From Tepidimonas alkaliphilus (GTDB lineage Bacteria; Pseudomonadota; Gammaproteobacteria; Burkholderiales; Burkholderiaceae_C), in contig NZ_VJNB01000012.1 in the NCBI RefSeq assembly GCF_007556595.1, positions 1-64,000 of the forward strand: a stretch of 64,000 nt of DNA, written 5' to 3'. The position numbers and the translations under genes are program-made. Position 1 is the stretch's first letter. Each line of letters starts with the position of its first letter. A model generated the notes under the pieces. It saw only the letters and a list, made by a program, of their open reading frames with translations. It was not told the origin of the DNA and ran no database searches. Shown piece by piece: positions 37,473-47,614 of this stretch.

Positions 37473-37486
37473 TTCTGGAGATCAGC

Positions 37487-38140
37487 ATGGCCGAAACCCT
37501 AGCGGCTCGCCCCGCGTCGGCTCGCACGCGTGCGCGAAGTGCCGCCCGCGCCCCGCACAAAGGGCAGCAGACCAAGGCCGCCATCATCGACGTGGCGCTC
37601 GGGCTGGCCGCGCACGTCGGACTGGAGGGCCTGAGCATCGGCGCCATCGCCGAGCTGATGGGCATGAGCAAGTCCGGCGTCTTCGCGCACTTCGGTTCGC
37701 GCGAGGAGCTGCAGATCGCCGTCGTGCGCGAATACCACGCGCGCTTCGAGCGCGACGTGTTCCGGCCCGCGTTGAGCGCGCCGCGCGGGCTGCCGCGGCT
37801 GCGCGCGCTGTTCGACCATTGGATGCGCCAGACGTCGCTGGAGATCGACTCGGGCTGCATCTACATCAGCGGTGCGGTGGAGTTCGACGACCGCCCGGGC
37901 GCGGTGCGCGACGCGCTGGTGGACACCGTCAACACCTGGCAGGCCGCCGTGCGCAAGGCGGTGCAGCTGGCCATCGACGAGGGCCACCTGCGCGCTGACG
38001 CCGACCCGGCGCAGGTGGCGTTCGAGATCCACGGCCTGATCCTGGCGCTGCATTACGAAGCGCGTTTTTTGCGGCATCCCGACAGCTTGCAGCGAGCCCG
38101 CACCGGCTTTGACAACCTGATCGCGCGCTACCAGGCTTAA
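37487..38140 (+). CDS. TetR-family transcriptional repressor
   Basis: A 217-residue regulator. After a basic N-terminus, the helix-turn-helix region is KAAIIDVALGLAAHVGLEGL followed by IAELMGMSKSGVFAHFGSRE, and the rest is the helical ligand domain, of the FadR/PsrA-like general type. The gene sits directly behind a strong promoter with an 18-bp palindrome and directly before a beta-oxidation operon. It most likely senses an acyl-CoA and controls these genes and itself. ATG at 37487 has GGAG at 37477-37480. Confidence 0.9.
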   Translation: MAETLAARPASARTRARSAARAPHKGQQTKAAIIDVALGLAAHVGLEGLSIGAIAELMGMSKSGVFAHFGSREELQIAVVREYHARFERDVFRPALSAPRGLPRLRALFDHWMRQTSLEIDSGCIYISGAVEFDDRPGAVRDALVDTVNTWQAAVRKAVQLAIDEGHLRADADPAQVAFEIHGLILALHYEARFLRHPDSLQRARTGFDNLIARYQA

Positions 38141-38197
38141 GTCTTGGCGCAACCCGCCTGCCATCCGAACAACCCCTTTGCCACAAGGAGACCCGCG

Positions 38198-40006
<1,809 letters not shown>

Positions 40007-40041
40007 GGCGATCCGCGCCTGTCACGATGAGGAGACGACCG

Positions 40042-40479
40042 ATGTCCATCCGCACCGCCGTGGCCAGCGCGCTGCTGGCCTCCGTCCTGCCCGCCTGGGC
40101 CCAGATGACCCCCGTGGGCCGCTGGCACACCATCGACGACGAGACCAAGGAGGTCAAGAGCGAGGTCGTCATCACCGAGCAGGACGGCGTGCTGACCGGG
40201 CGCGTCGAGAAGCTGCTGCGCAAGGGCGCCGATCCCAACCGCCGCTGCACCGCCTGCACCGACGATCGCAAGGACCAGCCCATCGTCGGGCTGGAGATCA
40301 TCCGCGGCGTGCGGCAGGTGCCGGGCAAGGCGGTCTGGGAGGGCGGCACCATTCTCGACCCCGAAAGCGGCAAGACCTACCACGTGCGCCTGACCCCGGT
40401 GGAGGGCGGGGCCAAGCTGGAGGTGCGCGGCTCCATCCTGTTCATCGGCCGCACGCAGACCTGGGTGCGCGTGCCCTGA
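40042..40479 (+). CDS. DUF2147 secreted protein
   Basis: A 145-residue protein with an N-terminal Sec signal peptide (cut after about residue 20, near PAWAQ) and then a DUF2147 domain: GRWHTIDDETKEVKSEVVIT, the CTACTDDRKDQPIVGLEI cysteine motif, and GGTILDPESGKTYHVRLT. It is probably a lipocalin-like periplasmic protein. The function is unknown. It sits inside the beta-oxidation operon between the dehydrogenase and the HAD/ECH fusion, so it may bind or handle fatty acids or related envelope material. ATG at 40042 follows GAGGAG; an ATG at 40027 is less likely. Confidence 0.85.
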   Translation: MSIRTAVASALLASVLPAWAQMTPVGRWHTIDDETKEVKSEVVITEQDGVLTGRVEKLLRKGADPNRRCTACTDDRKDQPIVGLEIIRGVRQVPGKAVWEGGTILDPESGKTYHVRLTPVEGGAKLEVRGSILFIGRTQTWVRVP

Positions 40480-40523
40480 GCGCGCCTCACCCCGTTTCCG
40501 AATTCCGCGAAGGAAAACCCACC

Positions 40524-42935
40524 ATGTCCCGATTCCTGATCCGCCGCGTGGCCGTGCTCGGCGCCGGCGTCATGGGGGCGCAGATCGCCGCCCATCTCGT
40601 CAACGTGCGCGTGCCGGTGGTGCTGTTCGACCTGCCGAAGGACGGCGCCGACAAGAGCGCGATCGCCCGCCAGGCGATTGCCAACCTGAAGAAAATGAAG
40701 CCGAGCCCGCTGGGCGTGGCCGACGAGGCCGACCTGATCCGGCCGGCCAACTACGACGAGCACCTGGGGCTGCTCGCGGAGTGCGACCTCGTCATCGAGG
40801 CGATCGCCGAGCGCATGGACTGGAAGCACCAGCTCTACGCGCGCGTGGCGCCGCACCTGGCCGCGCACGCCATCCTGGCCACCAACACCTCCGGCCTGCC
40901 GATCCGGCAGCTCGCCGAGCCGCTGCCGGCGGCGCTGCGGCCGCGCTTTTGCGGCATCCACTTCTTCAACCCGCCGCGCTACATGCCGCTGGTGGAGCTG
41001 ATCGCCGCGCCCGAGACGCGCGCCGACGTGCTCGACGCGCTGGAGGCGTTCGTCACGACGACGCTGGGCAAGAACGTCGTGCGCGCCAAGGACACGCCCA
41101 ACTTCGTCGCCAACCGCATCGGGATTGCCGGGATGCTCTCGACGATGATCGAGGCCGAGCGGCATAGCCTGACCTTCGACGTCGTCGATGACCTGACCGG
41201 CAAGCGGCTCGGGCGCGCCTCCAGCGGCACCTTCCGCACCGCCGACGTGGTGGGGCTGGACACGCTGGCGCACGTCATCCGCACGATGCAGACCCAGCTC
41301 AGCCCCGAGACGGATCCGTTCTATCCGACGTTCGAGACGCCCAGGGTGCTGCAGGCGCTGCTCGACAAAGGTCACCTGGGGCAGAAGACCAAGGCGGGCT
41401 TCTACAAAAAGGTCGGGCGCGACGTGCTGCGCTTCGATCTGGCCAGCGGCGACTACGTGCCCGCCGGGGCCAAGGCCGACGAAGTCTATGGCCGCATGCT
41501 CAAGAAACCCGCGCCCGAGCGGCTGAAGCTGCTGCGCCACGCCGAGGGGCCGCAGGGGCGCTTCCTGTGGGCGATCCTGCGCAACGGCTTTCACTACGCG
41601 GCGCTGCACCTGCAGTCGATCGCCGAGACGGCGCGCGACGTCGATCAGGCGATGCGCTGGGGCTTTGGCATGCAGCAGGGCCCGTTCGAGCTGTGGCAGC
41701 AGGCCGGCTGGCTGGAGGTGGCGCGCATGGTGCAGGAGGACATCGACGCCGGGCGCGCGCTGTGTTCCGCGCCGCTGCCGGCCTGGGTGTTCGAAGGCCC
41801 GGTGGCCGAACGCGGCGGCGTGCACCAGCCGGAAGGCTCGTGGAATCCGGCCACGGGCCGCTTCGAGCCGCCGCGCACGCTGCCGGTGCACGCGCGCCAG
41901 CTCTACCGCGAGCGCGTCTTCGGTGAAGGCGGGCCGGACTGGCGCACCGACGGCGCGACGATCTACGAGGACGACGCGATCCGCCTCTGGACGCTGCCGC
42001 GCCCCGGGCTGGACGACGTGCTGATCGCCAGCCTCAAGACCAAGATGCACGCCATCAGCCCGGCGGTGGTGGAGGGGCTGGACCGCGCGGTCGAGGAAGC
42101 GGAGGCGCGCTTTGCGGGCCTGGTGGTGTGGTCGGGCGACGAGCCGTTTTCGGTCGGTGCCGACCTGCAGGCCACGCTGCCGGCCTTTGCCGCCATGGGC
42201 GTGCAGGCGATCGAGTCGGTGGAGGCGGAGATGCAGCGCGTCATGCTGCGGCTGCGCTACGCCCAGGTGCCCACCGTGGCGGCGGTGCGCGGCATGGCGC
42301 TGGGGGGCGGCTGCGAGCTGGCGGTGCACTGCGCGCGTCGCGTCGCGCACATGGAAAGCTACATGGGCCTGGTGGAGGTCGGCGTGGGCCTGATCCCGGG
42401 CGCGGGGGGGCTGACCTACCTCGCCCGCCGCGCGGCGGAAAACGCCCGCGCCAGCACCGGCACCGACCTGCTGCCGTTCCTGACCGAGGGCTTCAAGGCC
42501 GCGGCGATGGCCACGGTGGGCACCAGCGCGCTGGAAAGCCGCAAGCTCGGCTACCTGCTGGACAGCGACGTGATCGTGCCGCACCGCGACGAGCTGCTGT
42601 TCGTGGCCGTGCGCACGGCGCAGGCGATGCACGAGGCCGGCTACCGCCCGCCGCTGAAGCAGCCGTTTGCGGTGGCGGGCCGCAGCGGCAAGGCCACCAT
42701 CCTCGGCCAGCTGGTCAACCTGCGCGACGGCGGCTTCATCACCGCCTACGACTTCGAAATCGCGCAGCGCATCGCCCACGTGGTCACCGGCGGCGAGGTC
42801 GAAGCCGGCACGCGCGTGACCGAGGACTACCTGATGAAACTGGAGCGCGAGGCGTTTTGCGCGCTCATCGTGCAGCCCAAGACGCAGGCGCGCATCCTGG
42901 CGCTGCTCAACGACGGCAAGCCCCTGCGCAACTGA
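40524..42935 (+). CDS. Bifunctional 3-hydroxyacyl-CoA dehydrogenase/enoyl-CoA hydratase
   Basis: An 803-residue FadB/FadJ-type enzyme with the dehydrogenase first. VAVLGAGVMGAQIAAHLVN is the NAD-binding loop, GIHFFNPPRYMPLVELI and DTPNFVANRIG are HAD motifs, and GHLGQKTKAGFYKK ends the first part. The hydratase domain covers about 480-690 (GADLQATLPAF, ALGGGCELAVHCARR, VGVGLIPGAGG). In E. coli FadB the hydratase comes first, so the order is reversed here. It catalyses steps 2 and 3 of beta-oxidation. ATG at 40524 follows AAGGA. Confidence 0.93.
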   Translation: MSRFLIRRVAVLGAGVMGAQIAAHLVNVRVPVVLFDLPKDGADKSAIARQAIANLKKMKPSPLGVADEADLIRPANYDEHLGLLAECDLVIEAIAERMDWKHQLYARVAPHLAAHAILATNTSGLPIRQLAEPLPAALRPRFCGIHFFNPPRYMPLVELIAAPETRADVLDALEAFVTTTLGKNVVRAKDTPNFVANRIGIAGMLSTMIEAERHSLTFDVVDDLTGKRLGRASSGTFRTADVVGLDTLAHVIRTMQTQLSPETDPFYPTFETPRVLQALLDKGHLGQKTKAGFYKKVGRDVLRFDLASGDYVPAGAKADEVYGRMLKKPAPERLKLLRHAEGPQGRFLWAILRNGFHYAALHLQSIAETARDVDQAMRWGFGMQQGPFELWQQAGWLEVARMVQEDIDAGRALCSAPLPAWVFEGPVAERGGVHQPEGSWNPATGRFEPPRTLPVHARQLYRERVFGEGGPDWRTDGATIYEDDAIRLWTLPRPGLDDVLIASLKTKMHAISPAVVEGLDRAVEEAEARFAGLVVWSGDEPFSVGADLQATLPAFAAMGVQAIESVEAEMQRVMLRLRYAQVPTVAAVRGMALGGGCELAVHCARRVAHMESYMGLVEVGVGLIPGAGGLTYLARRAAENARASTGTDLLPFLTEGFKAAAMATVGTSALESRKLGYLLDSDVIVPHRDELLFVAVRTAQAMHEAGYRPPLKQPFAVAGRSGKATILGQLVNLRDGGFITAYDFEIAQRIAHVVTGGEVEAGTRVTEDYLMKLEREAFCALIVQPKTQARILALLNDGKPLRN

Positions 42936-42953
42936 CCGCGGAGACGATCGGAC

Positions 42954-44189
42954 ATGAAGACCCTTCGAGACGCCTACATCGTGGCGGCCACGCGCACGCC
43001 GATCGGCAAGTCCCACAAAGGCAGCCTGCGCCAGGTGCGCCCCGACGACCTGCTGGCGCACGTGCTGCGTGCGGCGCTGGCCCAAGTGCCGTCGCTCGAC
43101 CCCGCCGCCATCGAGGACGTGATCTGCGGCTGCGCCATCCCCGAGGCGCAGCAGGGCTTGAACGTCGCGCGCGTCGGCGCGGTGCTGGCCGGCCTGCCCA
43201 AGAGCGTGGGCGGTATCACCGTCAACCGCTTCTGCGCCTCGGGCCTGTCGGCGGTGCAGATGGCGGCCGACCGCATCCGCGTCGGCGAGGCCGACGTGAT
43301 GATCGCCGCCGGCGTGGAGAGCATGAGCATGGTGCCGATGATGGGCAACACGCCCAGCCTCAACCCGCGCATCTTCGCCAACCTCGGCAACGTCGAGGAC
43401 TACGGCATCGCCTACGGCATGGGCCTGACCGCCGAGAAGGTGGCCCAGCAGTGGAAGGTCTCGCGCCAGGCCCAGGACGAATTCGCGCTGCAGTCGCACC
43501 AGCGCGCCATCCGTGCGCAGCAGGCCGGCGAGTTCCGCGACGAGATCACCCCGGTGGAGGTGGAGGAGCGCCACTTCGACGCCGAGGCGGGTGAGGTGCG
43601 CGTCACGCGCCGCGTGCTGGAGCTCGACGAAGGCCCGCGCGCCGACACGAGCCTGGAGGCGCTGGCCAAGCTCAAGCCGGTGTTTGCCACGCCGATGCGC
43701 CCCGACCGGATCGCCACCGGCCTGGGCAGCGTCACCGCCGGCAACAGCTCGCAAACCTCCGACGGCGCTGGCGCGCTGATCCTGGCCAGCGAGGCGGCCA
43801 TCCAGCGCTTCGGCCTCAAGCCGCTGGCGCGCTTCGTCGCCTACGCCAGCCGCGGGGTGCCGCCGCACATCATGGGCATCGGGCCGGTGGAGGCCATCCC
43901 GGCGGCGCTTAAGCTCGCCGGCCTCAGGCAAGACGACCTCGACTGGATCGAGCTCAACGAGGCGTTTGCTGCGCAGTCGCTGGCAGTGATGAACCAGCTC
44001 GGCCTCGACCCGGCCAAGGTCAACCCGATCGGCGGCGCCATCGCGCTGGGCCACCCGCTGGGCGCCACCGGCGCGATCCGCTCCGCCACCGTCGTGCACG
44101 CGCTGCGCCGCCACGACCTGCGCTACGGCATGGTGACAATGTGCGTCGGCATGGGGCAGGGCGCGGCCGGCATCTTCGAGCGCGTATGA
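42954..44189 (+). CDS. fadA: Acetyl-CoA C-acyltransferase (thiolase)
   Basis: A 411-residue thiolase, last step of beta-oxidation. The nucleophilic Cys is in NRFCASGLSAVQMA near residue 93; the His sites are in NEAFAAQ and GGAIALGHPLGATGA; the second Cys is in TMCVGMGQGAAGIF. All catalytic residues are intact. It lies 18 bases after the HAD/ECH gene; together they form a FadB-FadA type complex. Confidence 0.94.
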   Translation: MKTLRDAYIVAATRTPIGKSHKGSLRQVRPDDLLAHVLRAALAQVPSLDPAAIEDVICGCAIPEAQQGLNVARVGAVLAGLPKSVGGITVNRFCASGLSAVQMAADRIRVGEADVMIAAGVESMSMVPMMGNTPSLNPRIFANLGNVEDYGIAYGMGLTAEKVAQQWKVSRQAQDEFALQSHQRAIRAQQAGEFRDEITPVEVEERHFDAEAGEVRVTRRVLELDEGPRADTSLEALAKLKPVFATPMRPDRIATGLGSVTAGNSSQTSDGAGALILASEAAIQRFGLKPLARFVAYASRGVPPHIMGIGPVEAIPAALKLAGLRQDDLDWIELNEAFAAQSLAVMNQLGLDPAKVNPIGGAIALGHPLGATGAIRSATVVHALRRHDLRYGMVTMCVGMGQGAAGIFERV

Positions 44190-44211
44190 TGGCGCGCCGA
44201 GGAGAGCGCCA

Positions 44212-44985
44212 ATGAACGCCAACGCCGAGATCCTGCAGCACACCGAGGACGGGGTGCTGACGCTGACGCTCAACCGCCCGCAGCGCAAGAACGCGCTGAC
44301 CAGCGCGATGTACGCGACGCTGGCCGACGCGCTGGAGCGCGCGGTGGACGCCGCTGCCGTGCGGGTGGCGGTGATCCAGGGCCAGGAGGGGATGTTTTCC
44401 GCCGGCAACGACATCGAGGAGTTCCTGCAGGCCCCGCCGGCGGGCACCGACAGCCCCGTGTTTCGCTTCCTGCGCGCGATCGCCACGTTCCCCAAGCCGC
44501 TCGTGGCGGCGGTCTGCGGCCCGGCGGTCGGCATCGGCACCACGCTGCTGTTTCACTGCGATCTGGTTTACGCCGGCGACAACGCGGCGTTTTCGATGCC
44601 GTTCGTCAACCTTGGCCTGTGCGCCGAAGGGGCCTCCAGCCTGCTGGCGCCGCAGATGTTCGGCTACCACCGCGCCGCCGAGGCGCTGCTGCTGGGCGAG
44701 CCGATCTACGCCGAGACGGCGCTGGAACTGGGGCTGGTCAACCGCGTGCTGCCGCCGCGCGAGGTCAATGCCCACGCGCAGCAGGTGGCGCGCAAGCTCG
44801 CGGCCAAGCCGCTGACCTCGCTGGTGGAGACCAAGCGCCTGATGAAGGGGGCGCAGCAGCCGGCGGTGCTGCAGCGTATGGCCGAGGAGGGAGCGGTCTT
44901 CGCCCGCATGCTGCGCGAACCCGCGGCCAAGGAGGCGTTCGCGGCGTTCCTCGAAAAGCGCACCCCCGACTTCAGCCGCTGCTGA
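44212..44985 (+). CDS. Enoyl-CoA hydratase/isomerase family protein
   Basis: A 257-residue crotonase-fold protein. LTLNRPQRKNALTSAMYATL starts the family pattern. FSAGNDIEEFL and AAVCGPAVGIGTTLLFHCDL form the oxyanion hole and CoA site. FSMPFVNLGLCAEGASSLLA carries the second conserved loop. It hydrates or isomerises enoyl-CoA, perhaps of unsaturated fatty acids. It lies 22 bases after the thiolase gene and is part of the same operon. Confidence 0.9.
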   Translation: MNANAEILQHTEDGVLTLTLNRPQRKNALTSAMYATLADALERAVDAAAVRVAVIQGQEGMFSAGNDIEEFLQAPPAGTDSPVFRFLRAIATFPKPLVAAVCGPAVGIGTTLLFHCDLVYAGDNAAFSMPFVNLGLCAEGASSLLAPQMFGYHRAAEALLLGEPIYAETALELGLVNRVLPPREVNAHAQQVARKLAAKPLTSLVETKRLMKGAQQPAVLQRMAEEGAVFARMLREPAAKEAFAAFLEKRTPDFSRC

Positions 44986-45073
44986 AACCGGCGCCCGACC
45001 GGCCGCGCGCCCGGCGCCGCCCGCTGGCGCCGAGGGGCCGGGAGCCGGAGCCCTCGACGATGGAGCCGAGCCG

Positions 45074-45565
45074 ATGACGCGCCACCCCCATCCCCCCGCC
45101 GAGCCGGTGACGTTCGAGCCCGAGTTCGTCGCCGGCGTGCGCGAGATCTTCGAGGAGCGCATCGTCTTCAACCGCGTGCTGGGCCTGCAGGTCACCGACA
45201 TCGCGGCCGAACGCGTCACCGCCCGCATCGCGATGCGCCCCGAACTGGTCGGCCACTTCGCCTACAACCGCCTGCACGGCGGCGTCATCAGCGCCGCGCT
45301 GGACGCGATGGGCGGGCTGGCGGTGATGGCCGCCATCGGCGCGCGCCACCTCGACGAGCCGGTGCCGCAGCGCCTGCAGCGCTTCGCCAAGCTCGGCACC
45401 ATCGATCTGCGCATCGACTACCTGCGCCCGGCCATCGGCGAGGGCTTTTTGCTGGAGGCCGAGGTGCTGCGCCTGGGCTCGCGCGTGGCCTCCACCCGCA
45501 TGGCGTTTTCGGGGACGGATGGCAAGCTGCTGGCCACCGGGGCGGCGGCTTACATCGTGTCGTGA
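45074..45565 (+). CDS. PaaI/YigI-like hotdog thioesterase
   Basis: A 163-residue protein with a single hotdog fold. RLHGGVISAALDAMGGLAVM is the typical central helix with HGG, and IDLRIDYLRPAIGEGFLLEA is the core beta strand. It is expected to hydrolyse acyl-CoA. It is the last gene of the beta-oxidation operon, 88 bases after the hydratase. Its final 16 bases overlap the end of the convergent O-antigen ligase gene. Confidence 0.87.
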   Translation: MTRHPHPPAEPVTFEPEFVAGVREIFEERIVFNRVLGLQVTDIAAERVTARIAMRPELVGHFAYNRLHGGVISAALDAMGGLAVMAAIGARHLDEPVPQRLQRFAKLGTIDLRIDYLRPAIGEGFLLEAEVLRLGSRVASTRMAFSGTDGKLLATGAAAYIVS

Positions 45566-46848
45566 CGCGGCGCAGCGGCAGCGCGTGGCTGACCGTCGGT
45601 CAGGCTGGGGCTCGCGGCTGAACGCCCGAGGTTGGGTTGCAGCTGCAGCATCGCCAGCAGCAGCCACAGCAGGCATATTCCGCTGGTGTAGTAGTTGTGG
45701 GCCGTGTTCACATTGGTCAGGCCGCCGACGCCGACCACCACGGCCCAGCCGACAAGCGTCCAGCGCGTGGCTGGATCCATAGGTCGGCTCCTGAACGCCA
45801 ACGCCAGCGGCACCGCCACCATGGCCAACGCCACCCCGAGTCCGGCCAAGCCATGATCGAGCCAGGCGTGCAGGTATTCATGATGCACATGCCCCAGCGC
45901 GCGCAGCGTGGCGGAGTCGTGCAGATCGGCCCACTGGCGAATCAAGGCCCGCCGCCCCTCGATGCCGACTCCCCACCAAGGCTCGCTTTGCACGGCCGTC
46001 CAGGCGTGTTGCCATAGAAGCACCCGCGCGCCCACCGAGGTTTCCGAGGCGGTCGGAGCTTGCTGGTGAACGGCGCGCCATTCTTCGACGCTTTGCAGCC
46101 AGCGGTGCTGGACGGCTTCTTGCATCCATGGGGTTGAGCTCATCGCAAAAACCAAAGCAGCAACCCCCAGCAGCGCCCCCCAACGCGCCTGATGCAAGAC
46201 CCGTTGCCACAGCAGCCAGCTCCAGGCCAGCAGCGTCAGCACCACTGCTGTGTAAGCCCCTCGCGTGTGCGAAGCCATGATTGCGACGCTGGCGCAAGTG
46301 GCTCCCCATCCGGCGCACCAGCGCAGGCGTGAAGTGGGGCTGTGCAGCGCTTGGGCCACCAACGCCACGGCCACCAGACCCATCACATTTGCCCAAGGGA
46401 TGGCGTTGGTGACCAAATTCCCGCGCTCCACCACCAGCGCCACCGTCATGCCCACGCTCGCCATGGCGGTCAGCGTGCCGACCCAAAGCGTCGCGGCGTG
46501 CCGCAAGAGCCACTCGGGCCCGCCAGGTCGACGCAGCACGACTGCGAGGGCTAGCGACGTGATCAGCCACTTCAGCTCCCAGTGCCGCTCAGCCAAGCCA
46601 TCGCCGTGCCAGGCCGCCGCCAGCAACCGCAGCCCGATCAATAGGGCGGCTGCGGCCAAAGCCTGCCGCCAGGCTGAAGGCGGTGAGGAGCTCGCAGGCT
46701 GGCGCCTGGCTTGCACCCAAGCCAGCAACCAGGCCAGCAACAAGGCCAAGCCCATCATCTTGGGCACCGCAGGCGCCAGCGCGGTGGCGGTCAACAGCGG
46801 CAGCCACAGCAGCGCCTCAGCGCTTGGCCAACGTTTCCAGGTGATCAC
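45550..46848 (-). CDS. O-antigen ligase/polymerase-like membrane protein (Wzy/WaaL family)
   Basis: A 432-residue, very hydrophobic protein with about 10-12 predicted helices and one larger periplasmic loop near residues 220-310 (WWGVGIEGRRALIRQWADLH, then HVHHEYLHAWLDHGLAGLG). The H-x-E-Y-L-H motif fits the O-antigen ligase family. It would join O-antigen to lipid A core or polymerise a glycan. The start is GTG at 46848, overlapping the glycosyltransferase gene upstream by 32 bases. No ATG in a better position was seen. Confidence 0.85.
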   Translation of the reverse strand: MITWKRWPSAEALLWLPLLTATALAPAVPKMMGLALLLAWLLAWVQARRQPASSSPPSAWRQALAAAALLIGLRLLAAAWHGDGLAERHWELKWLITSLALAVVLRRPGGPEWLLRHAATLWVGTLTAMASVGMTVALVVERGNLVTNAIPWANVMGLVAVALVAQALHSPTSRLRWCAGWGATCASVAIMASHTRGAYTAVVLTLLAWSWLLWQRVLHQARWGALLGVAALVFAMSSTPWMQEAVQHRWLQSVEEWRAVHQQAPTASETSVGARVLLWQHAWTAVQSEPWWGVGIEGRRALIRQWADLHDSATLRALGHVHHEYLHAWLDHGLAGLGVALAMVAVPLALAFRSRPMDPATRWTLVGWAVVVGVGGLTNVNTAHNYYTSGICLLWLLLAMLQLQPNLGRSAASPSLTDGQPRAAAAPRHDTM

Positions 46849-47614
46849 GGTCGTAAGCCAGGGCAGCGTAGCGGAACAGGCACTCCAGCGCGATCAGCAG
46901 GCAGAACAAGAAGCCCGCCCCCCCTCCGGTAAAGCCACGCCGAAACACATACAAGCGAATGAACATCGCGCTGGCCGAAGCGAGACCCCGCAGCACTCCG
47001 CCGCGTTGGCCGCGCTGGGCCCGCTTGGCGGCACCCAGTTGCGTGTACTGCGCCAGCTTGCGCAGGCTGTCGTAGACCGTCTCGCGCGAGTGGTGGTGCA
47101 GCGGGGCGCGCAGCTCCACCACCGGCAGCCGGCGCTTCAACAGCGGGCCCTCGTGCACCACCCCTTCGAATCCGACCAGTTCGGCAACGGGAAACAGCCG
47201 CGGCAGCCCACGGCGCTGAAAATGCGTCAGGGGTCGCCCAAACGCATGTTCAAGCCAAGCGATGCGTCCGACAAAAGGTTCTGGACGGGTTTGCAGCAAC
47301 GCCAGGATCTCATCCCGCAGCGTGTCAGGAATCACTTCATCGGCGTCAAGCCACAGCACGTAATCGGTGCGGATGAAGGGCAGCAGCCGGTTGCGCTGCT
47401 GGGCAAAGCCTTGCCAGTCGGCAAACACATGCACTTCTGCGCCCAGCGCGGCGGCACGCTGGCAGGTGTCGTCGGTGCTGCCACTGTCGGCCACCAGCCA
47501 TTGATCGGCGAAAGTGGCGCTGCGCAGACAGCGCTCGATGCGCGCGGCCTCATTGAGGGTCAGCACGGCCACGCACAAGGTGGGCCGACCGGTTGGGGTG
47601 GAGGAGGTCGTCAT
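46817..47614 (-). CDS. Glycosyltransferase family 2 (WaaE/KdtX-like)
   Basis: A 265-residue GT-A enzyme. LCVAVLTLNEAARIERCLRS begins the nucleotide-sugar fold, VADSGSTDDTC follows, and DYVLWLDADEVIPDTLRDEI is the DxD metal site. LTHFQRRGLPRLFPV and FEGVVHEGPLLKR resemble WaaE-like lipopolysaccharide core glucosyltransferases. The C-terminus has a hydrophobic pair that may contact the membrane. It overlaps genes on both sides, so translation is coupled. ATG at 47612-47614 preferred. Confidence 0.88.
   Translation of the reverse strand: MTTSSTPTGRPTLCVAVLTLNEAARIERCLRSATFADQWLVADSGSTDDTCQRAAALGAEVHVFADWQGFAQQRNRLLPFIRTDYVLWLDADEVIPDTLRDEILALLQTRPEPFVGRIAWLEHAFGRPLTHFQRRGLPRLFPVAELVGFEGVVHEGPLLKRRLPVVELRAPLHHHSRETVYDSLRKLAQYTQLGAAKRAQRGQRGGVLRGLASASAMFIRLYVFRRGFTGGGAGFLFCLLIALECLFRYAALAYDRDHLETLAKR

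Noticed and set aside
40377-44543. A 1388-codon open frame on the minus strand opposite the HAD/ECH, thiolase and hydratase genes.
   Set aside because: It is fully antisense to well-supported genes, its translation is a His/Arg/Ala/Gln-rich mixture without family motifs, and long antisense frames are expected from GC-rich third positions.
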